Positions 1 to 11,310 of a stretch of DNA of 64,000 nucleotides are shown piece after piece. Every line of letters starts with the position of its first letter. Positions within the stretch are counted from its first letter, which is position 1. The position numbers were made by a program, and so were the translations under genes. The stretch is from Tanytarsus gracilentus (lineage: Eukaryota > Arthropoda > Insecta > Diptera > Chironomidae): contig JAXRKN010000036.1 in NCBI GenBank assembly GCA_038502055.1, forward strand, positions 1,550,001 through 1,614,000, read 5' to 3'. The notes under the pieces were generated by a model. That model did no database searches and was not told where the DNA came from. It saw only the letters and a list, made by a program, of their open reading frames with translations.

Positions 1-1121
1 TGTTGAAATACTTGTCGAATTTTTCGAGCATGTCAATCCCAAATTCCACAGCATAGTCAGTGTGCTCTTGAGCTTCTGGTCGCGCATAAACACCAAATTT
101 GTCGGTATTTGTCAATGATCCTTTGTAGTTAGACACGATAAATGCGAGAAGGTATGTAGACATCTAGAAAAAAAGTGTTAAAAATGTCGCACGAGGTTGC
201 ATGTCAAAAAGTACCTTCGGTGTAGTTTTAAAAACATCTGTGCAGCGATTTGTTAGAGCATTGCAACTTGTTGAATCGACTTTGGTATTTGAAATACTGC
301 TGGCAATGCTTTCTGGTCGTACGATTGTTAAATCGAAATATGCTTTGAATCCAGGTTCCTTAAAATATGTTTAAATAATTTTAAATATTTTTTAAGCAAA
401 TTTACTCACATCAAAACATGGAAAAGCTCTTCTCGCATGGTCAGGTTGAAATTGTGTCGTTCCCATCCAAACTTTTTTGCCATCTTCCACATAATAGCTT
501 CGATAAAATCCATACATATCATCTCGCATAAAACCCACGTACTCGATTTTAAGGACCGTGTCAGTTGTGTTAGATAAAACTCCTCCATTGAGCGTTGAGG
601 GAATTGAAATGGTCCACTTATTGTATTGTTCACTGTAACTTGAGGCATTATATTGAATCGATGGTAAACTTTCAAATGAATACGATGAAATTTCAATATC
701 GAATGCATGCAAAACAATTTCACGGATATTTGGTTTTGTGGCTCTCAATGAAATTTCAACAACGCCATCGAATGTGAAAGCTTTTTTGTCTCCTTCCTGT
801 ATTAAAAAAATTTTAAATGTTAAAGAATAATTTTTAAAGTTTGCCTCTCTATTTTTAATAAATTTTGTCTAGCGAATGTTGCTTGAAATTTTCAGAGATA
901 ATAAAGAAAAAAAATCCCCTTAATTTTCAATTGTGACTCACATTTTCGAAATAAGGTGTGATTTGTATTTTGTAGTTAGACGGAAGCACGTCGTCATTCA
1001 ATCGATAGTTGACATCTTCAACGGCATTTGGGTTTATCTCAACTTCGTCAAGTGGCGCTGCCCATACGTCAATAATTATCGATAAAAGTAAAACTTTCAA
1101 GACTCTCGTTATCGAAGTCAT
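1..1121 (-). CDS. M1 family aminopeptidase (aminopeptidase N-like), 5' part only
   Basis: This is a zinc metallo-aminopeptidase of the M1 family, expected to be secreted or membrane-bound and to trim N-terminal residues from peptides, for example in the gut. Four exons are visible on the minus strand: 942-1121, 410-796, 215-358 and 1-163; the last continues past the left edge. The ATG at 1121 gives a hydrophobic signal peptide (VLKVLLLSIIIDVWA). Next come the family N-terminal beta-domain with YRLNDDVLPSNYKIQITPYF, then FTFDGVVEIS, the diagnostic CFDEPGFKA block across an intron, and MSTYLLAFIVSNY. The exopeptidase GAMEN and zinc HExxH motifs lie outside the window, so catalytic competence cannot be judged. 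The start codon was chosen because it opens the signal peptide. Confidence 0.88.
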
Positions 1122-1867
1122 TTCTGTCAAATTAAACGTGTTGGAAAAAATTGGTTCAATAAATCAATTGTATGTTGTTTGTGTCGGCAATTGACAATTT
1201 AGAACACGTTGTAAGGTGATAAGGGCGATTATTGTAGAAAATTCATGTGAGATAAGACAATGGTTATTGCTTCATGGTGCTTAACAGTGACTTACGATGA
1301 AAGCTGATGTTATCGATTAGTAATAAGTTAAGGCAATAAATTTTAAATGGTTTTAAAATTGCTAAAAATTATGACTTAGCGTTTTCTTTTAAATTTTCAA
1401 GGTTCTTTAATTTTTTAAACTATATAATTAATTTCAATCTTCAAAGTTCTTAATTTTTTAAGGATCTCAAACTCTTTCACTTATTCGTAAATTTTTCCCT
1501 CTGTCTAATCCATTAACTTTAACATCAATTTTCACATTTTAATTTTCAACAAATCAATTTATTTTTTGACTTTAACTCACCTGTAAGTCACAACTTTAAC
1601 TGACTTAAGACCGCGAGAGTTGCCTCGTTTATATTTTTCAATTTATTTCTCTCTCAATTACCTGCCTTATCAGAAGCACTCTTATCACTCAATAGTCAGC
1701 TAGTCAGCCCAAAAAGAGACACTCAAAAAAAAAAACTTTATGGTACTGGTTGATTTTATTGACTCACTTCGAGTGATTTTACACATTTACTTGTTGTATT
1801 GAAAATTGAATCGCGAGTCGTGGGAAAATTTGATAAATTCGCATGGGTCGGTGAGCACATTGCAAAT
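1122..1867. other. Intergenic, upstream of the aminopeptidase and downstream of the sugar transporter
   Basis: AT-rich spacer holding the aminopeptidase promoter/5' UTR and the 3' end of the transporter gene. I see no coding sequence, RNA gene or repeat in it. Confidence 0.5.
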
Positions 1868-3534
1868 TTATGTTTTTCTGTTCATCATTTTAATTTCAAT
1901 TTCCTCGAGAGTTTTTCCACGTGTTTCAGGAACGAATTTGATGGAGAAGAAAACTGCACAGATACAAACAGCACCAAAGAACCAAAATGTGCCATGAGCG
2001 CCAATTGTGTCTGGATAAAATTAATAAAAAGTTTAATTTTTTCGAAGTTTAAAAAAATTCAATTATTTTACCAGTAAGTGTGAAGAAAATTTTAGTGACG
2101 ATGAAGGAAAAGAGCCAGTTGGATGCTGTTACAATGGACGCAGCTACATTTCGAACTTTTGAAGGCAAAATTTCTCCCATCCTTAAAAAATAATTATTTA
2201 AAATTAATTTCATCCTAAAAAAATTAATTTACATCAGCCATGGAATTGGTCCCATTCCCAATGAAAATCCAACGACATAAACCATCAAGCATGCGAGTGG
2301 CAACCAGCCAACCGAGTCAGTATCATGAGACGATTTTTGATAGTACAAATAAGATCCAAAACATGCAAGCGTGATGATCATGATGGCGTTTGATGCATAA
2401 ATGAGAATTTTTCGTCCGACTCGATCGACGAGAACAGTTGACAAGAGAGTCGCCATCAAATTAACTATTCCAATAATTATTGCAGATACATTGTCATCAA
2501 TTGAGCTTCCGGAATTTTTAAAAATTTGAATTGCATAGAAAATAACCGCATTAATGCCTGAGAATTGCTGAAAGAACATGAGAGTTATGGAAATTAGCAA
2601 AGGCCGCATGTTTTCACGGAAAGTTAATCGCTTGAAAGCATTTGTTGAAGTTCGTCTTTGAGTTGCAGAGAATGATCGATTAATTTCTTGAATTTCTGAA
2701 GCTATATCTGCATTGGGTCCTCGAAGCCATTCAAGAGACGCAACCGCCTTTTCTTCACGACCTTTTGAAATGTACCAATATGGCGTTTCGGGTATAATAA
2801 ACATCAAAAGAACAAATGGAACTGGAATTATTGCACCGGCAATTGCAAGATTGCTCCAATTGAGAAATGCACCGAGGATGAAACAAAAGACAAGACCTCC
2901 ATTGCCAAAAACGGTTGGAAAAAGACCCAAAGTTCCTCGAATGTTCGGATGAATTGTTTCGCCGAGATAAACTGGAAAAGCCAAAGATGCGATTCCGATA
3001 CAAATTCCAGCAAATGCACGAGCTTAAAATTATAGAAATTAAAATTTATTTCAACGGTATACCGCGGTATGGGAATTTTTAAAAATTACCAACTAAAATT
3101 GTGTAAATTGATTTAGAGAAAGCGATTGAGAGCCAAACGACAATGAAAGGCACTCCAGTAAGGATGATGGACTTTCGACGTCCAAAATATGAAATCATAG
3201 TTCCACCAATGATGCTGCCAAAAAAACCTCCGAGACCAATAATTCCGCCAATCCAAGTTGCCTAAAATAAATAATTTGAATGTCCAAAAAAATTAAGAAA
3301 TTTTAAAAAGTCTTTACAGCTTCTTCGGAGACTTTAAACGGCGCCTCTTCCTTTAATGATTGAATTGCAGGCGAGGTATATGCATTTGAATAGCCGATGA
3401 CCATTGATCCGATGGAAACTGTCAAAGCGGCAAGAACCTATGGATATAAATATTAAACAGGATGTTTAAAAAAATCCTCAGTAAAAGTTTTTCACCTGCG
3501 TTTTGGTATATTCTGATTTTTGTGATTCACTCAT
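1868..3534 (-). CDS. Tret1-like facilitated trehalose/sugar transporter, copy A
   Basis: Twelve-TM major facilitator superfamily sugar porter that moves trehalose or hexoses across the plasma membrane. Six exons join in frame (3496-3534, 3318-3437, 3090-3261, 2233-3022, 2072-2181, 1868-2010) to give about 457 aa. Hallmarks seen: YFGRRKS between TM2 and TM3, PETPYWY and EWLRG in the central loop, FFQQFSGINAVIFY in TM7, VDRVGRK, GPIPWLMMGEILP and the C-terminal FVPETRGKTLEEIE. The N-terminal cytosolic tail is very short (MSESQKSEYTKTQ). It is head to head with the TRPA gene. Its C-terminal half is clearly different from the three later copies, so it is an old paralog and not a recent tandem duplicate. 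Substrate is inferred from family only. Confidence 0.9.
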
Positions 3535-4121
3535 GATTTCAAAATTTTTCAAACGTCATGAATGAAATTCAAATCATCAAGCTTACTGAGAAAAAAAAAT
3601 ATTTAAAAACCATGACGTCGAAATAACCTACCCCATTAGTAATACACAAAATGAAAATAGAACGAAGCGGCAATGTGTTAGTTATCTGGCCAAACAACCA
3701 GTCTGTTTGAAAATTTAATCTTCAAGTCAGTATAAAAAGTTTCGTCAAAGCGAGCGGACACAAAATTAATATAATTTTCTACTCAAAACGTGCTCTGACA
3801 AAAAATTTACATACAAGATCTTTTCGGCTTAAGTTTTCATTCTTCACGTAATCAAATTTTAGTTTTCGAGAAGCGGTCGATGCGATCACATCGAGCACGC
3901 AAGAGTCTTGTCATTTTTAAAATAATTTAAAACCGGTTCAGAGAACTCGCAAACTAAATTAGGTGCTAAAGTTTTATTAAATCTCTGATACGATAAGTGA
4001 AAATTTATTGAATCTCAAATTGAGTAAAGGAAACGAAATGTAAATACTAATTAATTAACATTTAATGAGTAATTTATAAATATTTTTATTTGCATGTTTA
4101 AAATTAAAAAGAAAGTTCAAA
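3535..4121. promoter_or_regulatory. Divergent intergenic region between the transporter (-) and the TRPA channel (+)
   Basis: 587 bp separate two start codons that point away from each other, so both promoters must lie here, or upstream UTR exons must. I see no convincing TATA box. Confidence 0.4.
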
Positions 4122-7100
4122 ATGTCGTCAGAGAACCTTAATTCAATCGTGATTCCTCTTGAAATTTCAAGGAAAGACGAATTACTCACCATTTGCACAT
4201 TCTTTGATGATGATAAAGAAAAATTTCGGCATTATGGCCACTACCACAAATTTTGTGATATTTTATACCAAAATCAGGAGAATAACGATGAAGATTGTTT
4301 TAATGAAGGAGACACCGTCGATTGTGTGGTTAACGCTGCATTGGAAATTAAAAATTATGAATATAAAATTAAAGTTTTGAAGGTTTTGATGGTTTACTGG
4401 AACAAGCGAAAAATACTCGATAGAGAAAATTACGATAAAATTAAGGAACAAATTTTGTCAATTATTTCATCGGATTCAAGTAAATCCGATTCAATTTTCA
4501 AAATGTCTGAGGATTACATCGAATACGAGTGCACCAAGTCTTTCTTTGAACTTTGCTTTTACCTCAAGCAAAATCAATTGAAAAAATTTGAATTTGAACT
4601 CGAAATTTTAATTAAAAATTACAAGAAATTTTATGGCGATTACTACAAATATGCGATGAAGAAGGACTGCGGAAGATATCTGAAAGAAGTCGCTGAAAAA
4701 AGAAAATATTTCAAAACTGTCGAATTTATTTTCTACAAATGTCCTTTCATTGAATTTAATTCAAATATCATGACGGAATTCGAGGAAGTTAACGATCTCA
4801 TTTACATTTTTGGTGACGACATTAAAATGGAAGATAGAGAATTTTTGGTAAATTTTAAAAAATTAAATTTTTTCTGTCCAAATATGATTCAAAAAATTTA
4901 AAATATTTTAACATTAAATTTTATTTTTTAATAGAATCACTGGAAGAACAGCATAAAGGAGTTTAATTCTCCTGATGATTCTTTTGAAGAGGATGAATTT
5001 CGAGCAATTTTCTGTAAAGCTTTTAAAGACGATGATCAAACTCGAAAAAGACTTTTTGGTCGGATTACAGAGGACGACACAAGTTTACTTGAGGAAATGT
5101 TAATTTATCCTTATTCAAACTTCATCTTCAAATGTGCGTGGGATCAATTTAGGTTATGGACAAAACCTGAAATTTTCACTTATAAAAATCCATACGGAAG
5201 AACTCTCCTCGATTATGCAATTGAATCGGGCGATGAGCAATTATATTTTCTTTTGATGCCTAAAACCCATATGGAAGATTCGTTCGATAAGAAAAAGCAT
5301 TTTATGGTAATGAAAAATAATAAACTCTTCACGAAAACAGGAAAATGCATAGTTGAGCATCTGCTAGAAAATTTAATTGACACTGACAATAGCTCACTAT
5401 TTCCGCATTTTATTTACTTACTTGAAGAAATTGGAGAAGTGAAGGATCTTAAAAAGGACGAGCTGGTGGAAAAATTAATTAACCTAGCAAGGAGTGAAGA
5501 CTTTTTTGAACAAATTACGGGACTTTTGCCATACGACAATGTCGAAATGGCTAAAAAATTGTTCCACATTGAAGATATTTTAGGTAACTTTAAAAATTAA
5601 CCCGCAGAACAGAAATTTGTTTAAATTTATTTGATTTATTTTGTTCTGTGGGAAATAAATATACAAAAATGTATTAAATTTTTATAATTTTAGGCAACAT
5701 GATAGTTTACTGGTCGGAGAAAAGTGAAATTTATCCCAAATACAAACATGACTTGGAGTATGTCAGTTCATTCTATAAATTAATGTTTTTAATTATTGAA
5801 AAGAAAAGTGAAATTTTTTTCGAAGACTTTCAAGTAATTATGACCAAATTAGAGGATTCATTTGAGACGAGATATAAAGATCAAGATGAGAGTGAAAAAT
5901 ACAGTTCCAATCTTCTGTTTATCATGCTTCTCGCTGCCATTAAAACAAAGCAAAGAAATGTTATCGACTTTATTTTTGGTAACGATTCATTTCTCACGAT
6001 TTTCTTCGAATTTCCCGATAACATTGTTGCTGAAGAAATTCACTACTACACAGCACTGAAATTTCTCAAACACAAGCACGGAATCGGTCAGAGTGAAATT
6101 CCAAAAGAATGGTTGACTGCGGAGGTGCTTGAAGAATTTTTTGACTCACAAATCAAGTTCAACAATCAGGAGCTGATTGAAATCGATTGCTCATCACTGA
6201 TTCATGTGCAAAGTCAAAAGAAACTTTTCAACATCGAATCAAACATTAAAGACCCACAAATTATGAGAGATGACACTGACTCGTTGGAGTACATTATCAG
6301 TCATGAGAATTTAAAGGGTCTCGTCACTCATCCCGTGATTGAAACTTACATAAACTTGAAGAGTTTGAAATATCAACGAATTTTCACGTGGAACTTTTGG
6401 GCTTTTGTGATATTCTTCATTTTTCCCTTCATCCTGCTGATCATGTACAATAATATGATCTTAACTAAAACACCATTAGATAAGGATGTTTCAATGACAA
6501 TTGGAAATGAAACAATTTTCGTCCTCATTCCTGGAAATACTGCTGAGACTTTTTGGAGTGTAGCAAAATATCTTCACATAATTGGAATAATTTTCTTATT
6601 GGTCAGAGAGAGCTTTCAATGCATTCTATCGGCGACGTGGAAAATATATTTTAAAAAAGTCTCAAATACGTTTGAGATCACCCTTCTAATATTGTCCGTA
6701 CTCTTGAGTGTCTTCACGTTCATAGGAGAAAATTCATCAGAAGTTTTACTCAAAGTGCTGGAAGTTGTTTTAATACTTTTTACAACTATAAGTGCGACAT
6801 CAATTCTGCCATTCGCTCACGTTCCTAATAATATGCAAATATTGAAAAAAGTTGCTTTAACATTTTTGCGTATCTTTTATACCTTCGCAATAATTCTCAT
6901 CGCGTTTAGTTTCTCCTTTTGCATCATGTTCCAAGGCAAGGAGACAGTTGAGAATGATAATTGCACTCGAGTGTGTAAGCAGGATTTGAATTCTGACTGT
7001 GAACAAAAAGATGACGAAGAAGAGTTTGATCCTCGACAGAATTTTGGAAATCCTTTTACTGCTTTCATAAAAATTATCACAATGGTGAGTGGAATTTCAG

Positions 7101-7817
7101 AAATAAATATTGTGCTAATTAAACGTTGACATTTTATAGCTCTCTGGCGAATATGAGATCCAACCTGTTTCATTAACAACCATGCAGCTTTTGTTCTTCT
7201 TGATCTTCATTATTTCATCTTTTATATTGTTCAATCTCATACTTGGTCTTTCCATCGAAGATGTACAAGAGTTGAAGAAAAGCTCTCGAGCTTTTGATTT
7301 AATGAATAAATCTGAACGGTTTATTGAAGTCAGTAAGAAAGTTGAAGATTACTACAACAAATATTATCATGACCATTTTAGGTAAGATCATGCGAAAATT
7401 CCACAAAATTACGAATACATTTAACGAAAAATTTAAAATTTAACCGACAAAATTTATTTTATCAAAATTTTTAAACATTTTATTTTTTTTATCAGACACA
7501 AAAACGAATTTGACGATGCAAAATTCTTGCGAGAAGTTTCATTCAAAATCATTAGATTTTTCCTCTCGAAATATATTTTTTTGCACAACATCTCAAAAAT
7601 TATGGTCAACATGAAGACGAAACAGGTTTTTGTGAAAGATGCTCACAAGCAGCAGTCAATTTTAAAAGTGGTTGGAAGATTGGTAAGAGATGAAAAGTAT
7701 TACATTAGTAAAGAAACTTTCAAGCATATACAAAGTAAAATTAACCTGAAAAATAAGAAAACTTTTAAACAATTAATGAAAAAGGTTGAACATGAGCAAG
7801 AAGATAAAATTTCTTAA
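4122..7817 (+). CDS. TRPA-type cation channel, painless-like
   Basis: Predicted thermo/nociceptive cation channel of the TRPA family. Five exons (4122-4847, 4935-5583, 5694-7084, 7140-7381, 7496-7817) join in frame to about 1109 aa. The N-terminal ~680 residues are cytosolic and charged, with only one recognisable ankyrin-like stretch (NPYGRTLLDYAIESGDEQL, about residue 327). Six TM segments follow: S1 near 687-708 (WNFWAFVIFFIFPFILLIMY), S2 to S4, S5 with LRIFYTFAIILIAFSFSFCI. The pore turret holds three Cys, then NPFTAFIKIITMLSGEYE forms the pore/filter near residue 923, split by an intron, and S6 is FFLIFIISSFILFNLILGLS. The layout resembles insect painless more than TRPA1 or pyrexia; this is a judgement from pattern only. 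The start is the first ATG of the open frame. Confidence 0.8.
5601..5652. mobile_element. 52-bp mini inverted-repeat element in TRPA intron 2
   Basis: The intron holds CCCGCAGAACAGAAAT at its left and ATTTTGTTCTGTGGG at its right, an almost perfect terminal inverted repeat around about 20 bp. The same ends bound the 2.95-kb element at 35268-38217. It looks like a minimal internally deleted copy. No clear target duplication. Confidence 0.5.
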
Positions 7818-8175
7818 TATTTAAATTTGTTTCAATTGGCATTATTTTTTTAAATGAATTTTTTTTAATAAATCAAAATAAATTTGTTACGATTAGTTCG
7901 ATTTATTGATATCTTGCGGTTCGATTAGTTTACAAGATCGAGATATTAAATTACTCATTTTCTTATAGTTAAAAAAATGTTGTTTATAATTTGGCCGTCT
8001 ATATGCTCGAAATTTAGGTTAGTAAGAGTTTGAAGAAATTTAATTTTAAAGTTGGTATTTTTCAAAAAAAAATATATATTTTTAAAAATGCTAAGTTTTT
8101 AAAAAAATTAGATGGCCACCCTAATTGTTTGAATCAACTATCAAATCTATAAGCTATGATGATGCAACTTTTTAG
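7818..8175. other. Spacer downstream of the TRPA gene
   Basis: AT-rich, contains AATAAA-like signals soon after the stop codon (for example aataaatcaaaataaa near 7868). No gene seen. Confidence 0.4.
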
Positions 8176-9182
8176 TGTAACCCACGAAGTGGTGTAACAC
8201 TTATATGCGCCTATTTCCGTCCGTCTGTCTGTCTGTCTGTCCGTCTGTTCCATCGAGATCTCGGCTCCTGAGATAGCTAGAGACTTCTAGTTTTCGCTAA
8301 ATGGTAGGTCTATGAATTTAGATTCGGCCATTTTAGGAATTATGAGGGTCATGACCACAGGTCGTGCCATGGACAGCCCTAAATGCCATTTTTCACACAA
8401 ATTTCCTGTTATATGGCTTCATGTATGTCGTTGAACTCGTATTTGTATCAGGAATCGAAAGGCATTGATGATATTTGAGGAATGTCTATCATGGCCATCC
8501 AAGAGTGCCACCAATGTCCATCACGGCCGGCCAGTAGTGCCCCTAATGTCCATTTTTTAAAAGTATGGCTTCATGTACCTCGTTGAACTCGTAATTGCAT
8601 CAGGAATTGATTAGCATTGATGATTTTTGAAGAATGACCGTCACGGCCGGCCAGGAGAGTCCAAGGAATGCCACTAATGTCCATTTTTTAAAAGTATGGC
8701 TTCATGTACGTCGTTGAACTCGGAATTTGACCAGGAATCGATTGGCATGGATCTGAAAATGGAACACTGTGGAAAATGGAACACAGTGGAAAATGGAACA
8801 TAGTGGAAAATGAAACATAGTGGAAAATGGAACATAGTGGAAAATTGAACATGGTGAAAATGAAACATAATGGAAAATGAAACACAGTGGAAAATGGAAC
8901 ATAGTGGGAAATGGAACATAATGGAAAATGAAACACAGTGGAAAATGGAACATAGTGGAAAATGGAACACAGTGGAAAATGGAACACAGTGGAAAATGGA
9001 ACACAATAGAAAATGGAACATAGTGAAAAATGGAACATGGTGGAAAATGAAACACAGTGGGAAATGTAACATAATTGAGAAATATTTTCCATAAGGCTTC
9101 CCTTTTGGCTTCTCCAAGGCTTCTTCATAGGACTTCCCCATGTTACATTTCCAATACTGATCTGTTACAAGTGGGTTACACG
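8176..9182. mobile_element. ~1 kb non-coding repeat element with GTGTAACCCAC inverted ends
   Basis: The stretch opens with GTGTAACCCACGAAGTGGTG and closes with GTGGGTTACAC, the same 11 bases inverted. It is more GC-rich than its surroundings. Inside are a GTCT microsatellite (about 8219-8248), three imperfect copies of a roughly 150-bp unit (about 8398-8745; shared GGCTTCATGTA, GTTGAACTCG, CAGGAAT and CACGGCCGGCCAG) and a 17-bp minisatellite. No transposase is visible. Probably a non-autonomous dispersed element; borders are approximate. Confidence 0.55.
8755..9075. repeat. 17-bp minisatellite, about 19 copies
   Basis: Tandem array of the unit AACAYAGTGGAAAATGG, with scattered changes and one 16-bp copy. 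Because 17 is not a multiple of three and the unit lacks minus-strand stop triplets, all three minus frames stay open and translate into a repeating Phe/Cys/Pro-rich peptide. That openness is a by-product of the repeat, not evidence of a gene. Confidence 0.85.
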
Positions 9183-9848
9183 GCAACACCCACGTGTGGG
9201 TTTTGAAACATTTTTTATTATACATCAATAAAGTTAGGGAATAAAACCAGAAACGTAATATTCTAATCATTTTACTTTAAGAATTAAACTTTTATTTTTA
9301 AAAATATTTATTAAAGTGCTGGACAAAATTAAAATGCGTCCATTAGAAATTTGACTCAAAAAATAATTTATATGCTTTCATCATTTTTTGAAATATAAAA
9401 TTTGTGTTCTTAAAAACATTAAATACATCAACAATAACTGTAATATTTTATCACAATTAAAAAAGACAATCTTTTTGATACAGAAGTAGTTTCATTAAGA
9501 ACTTAAAAGTTAACTCAACTTATGTTGAAACAAACCTTAAACTATGAATAAACTTTACAGCGTTTATTGACTAAAATAGACTTGATAATTTGCACGATCA
9601 CATTCGCAAAAATCAAGTTTTTTTCCAGAAAGATCAAAAAATAATTTTAATCGTTTTGGCTTCATAAAGTTTTCTCTCATTTACTGTGTGAAATGTCCTT
9701 AAAAGTAAAATGTTTTCGCAGCCAAATAAAATTTTAAAAATATCGAGTTCATAATCTTAGTGTCGCAACAAAGTAAACTTCAATTAAATACACTCACAAG
9801 CTGCCGGTTAAAAAGCCTTATGTATTACACAAATCAAGGCCGATATTT
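9183..9848. other. Gene-free spacer
   Basis: AT-rich DNA between the repeat element and a small minus-strand gene. Nothing else recognised. Confidence 0.4.
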
Positions 9849-10040
9849 TTATTTTCTCAAGCTATCATACTTTCCCGATTTTTGAGAGTAAAGTGTAAAC
9901 GAAACTTTTTTGCTGTCGTACTTTGAATGCTTACTGGAGTCAACACCACTGCTGCTTTCATCCTTCCTCGGTATTCGAGTTCCGAACGACGCAAAAGATT
10001 TCTCCTCAATTTTTGTTTGATTGCTTCCAGACTTGTTCAT
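9849..10040 (-). CDS. Small Ser/Lys-rich protein of unknown function, paralog 1
   Basis: A 63-aa single-exon reading frame with no signal peptide or TM segment. I do not recognise the family. It aligns along its whole length with the protein encoded at 10403-10603: both start with a short polar stretch, share a central block (here SFASFGTRIPRKDES), and end in a Ser/Lys/Tyr-rich tail (HSKYDSKKVSF here, KYSKLASK there). Two diverged tandem copies that keep the same frame and block make coding likely even at this length. The basic, serine-rich composition could suit nucleic-acid binding or phosphorylation, but that is speculation. Confidence 0.6.
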   Translation of the reverse strand: MNKSGSNQTKIEEKSFASFGTRIPRKDESSSGVDSSKHSKYDSKKVSFTLYSQKSGKYDSLRK

Positions 10041-10402
10041 TTTTGAATGATTTCAAGTGATCTCATAATAGTTAGAAAATATAAAATCCAGTTTTTGTGA
10101 ATCCTCCACAATTTAAATTTTTCGAATTTCAATGGCGGTCACCAAAATTACTTTTTTCTCAACGTGTTTCTTCAGCAAATTCTTCAACTCAAATAACTAA
10201 AATTTATTCCACGAAATGGATTCAACAGTTCAGACTTGTTTGTATTTGTATACATGTGTGACTATCTAAATTAAATCGCACAGACAGGTTTTGTTGGATT
10301 TTCAAGAAAAAAAAAACATTTTATATTCGCACTTTTATAATTTTTTAAATACATCGAAAGCAAATTAATTTAATAACACTCTCGAGACGTTTTTCCCAAT
10401 TT
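10041..10402. other. Spacer between the two small paralogs
   Basis: 362 bp, promoter and 5' UTR of the downstream (9849-10040) copy by position. No motif recognised. Confidence 0.35.
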
Positions 10403-10603
10403 TTACTTCGATGCGAGTTTGCTATACTTGGAGCTTGAAGAGGTCAAACTTATTTTGTTCTTACATTTTGAATCACTACTTGAACTTTCTTTTGAGTATT
10501 CGTCTTTTCTAGGTATTCGAGGTGCAAACGAAGCAAAACATTTTTCTCGCTCGTCGTCATTTCCTTTTGAGCTTTGCTTTTGAAGTTTTGATTTATCTGA
10601 CAT
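10403..10603 (-). CDS. Small Ser/Lys-rich protein of unknown function, paralog 2
   Basis: A 66-aa single-exon frame starting at the ATG at 10603 (MSDKSKLQKQ). An upstream in-frame ATG at 10633 would add ten residues, but the inner start aligns with the paralog at 9849-10040. The central block reads CFASFAPRIPRKDEYS, nine of whose residues form the shared core FASFxxRIPRKDE. The C-terminal third is a Ser/Lys run. There is no signal peptide, TM helix or Cys pattern. Same strand and same spacing style as the paralog, so a local tandem duplication is the simplest origin. Confidence 0.6.
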   Translation of the reverse strand: MSDKSKLQKQSSKGNDDEREKCFASFAPRIPRKDEYSKESSSSDSKCKNKISLTSSSSKYSKLASK

Positions 10604-11310
10604 TGTGATTTGATCAACTAACTTTCGAATCATTAGAAAATTATTGCTTTACTTAATAAAATCAATATGGCGATTCGATCACGACTGCACAACGACTGAA
10701 GAATAAATGAGAAGTTCAATAAAAAAGCTCCAATAGAGTGAAAAAAAATTCTTTTGAATGTGTGTTCGGAATGTTGATCAGTGTTCGTGAATCAACTTTC
10801 AGAGTGTGATTTGAAAGCTCCGAGTTGAGAGAAGTTCGATCTTATCAATTAACGAATATGAAATTGTATATGTAAATTAATTCAAATTGTTAGTGTTGAT
10901 GAAATTAATTATAAGGTGACTGATCGTGCGAAAAGAATGCTGTTTATTTAAAAATTTGAACCAAATTGAAATCGGTTTTATTTTTTGCTAATTTTCTATT
11001 CACTGTTACATTGACTTTGTACCATAATTATATTCAACATAGTTTCTTTATTTTATTTTGCCAACATCGAAATTTATTAGATTTTTAAAATTTATAGATT
11101 TTAAGCAGAGTCTCATGATAAAAACAAGCTCATTGTTAAAAATTATCACGTAATTTTTTTGTCACTTTTGAAGTTTTAACAAATCGATTAATTTAAATTA
11201 TTTTTAAAAATAAAAAACATTAAGCAGTTTATTACAATAGTTCACGTGTATAAAAAAAATTGAGCATGCTACCTTGTCTCGGTGATTTACGCAGTTACAC
11301 TAAATAAACG
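10604..11310. other. Gene-free spacer
   Basis: AT-rich; promoter of the small paralog and 3' flank of the LRR gene. Nothing else seen. Confidence 0.4.

Noticed and set aside
8674..8750. Coding exon in the GGCCGGCC-containing repeats
   Set aside because: It is the third copy of the 150-bp repeat inside the dispersed element.
8674..9270. 198-codon minus-strand frame
   Set aside because: It is produced entirely by the 17-bp minisatellite, and all three phases are open.
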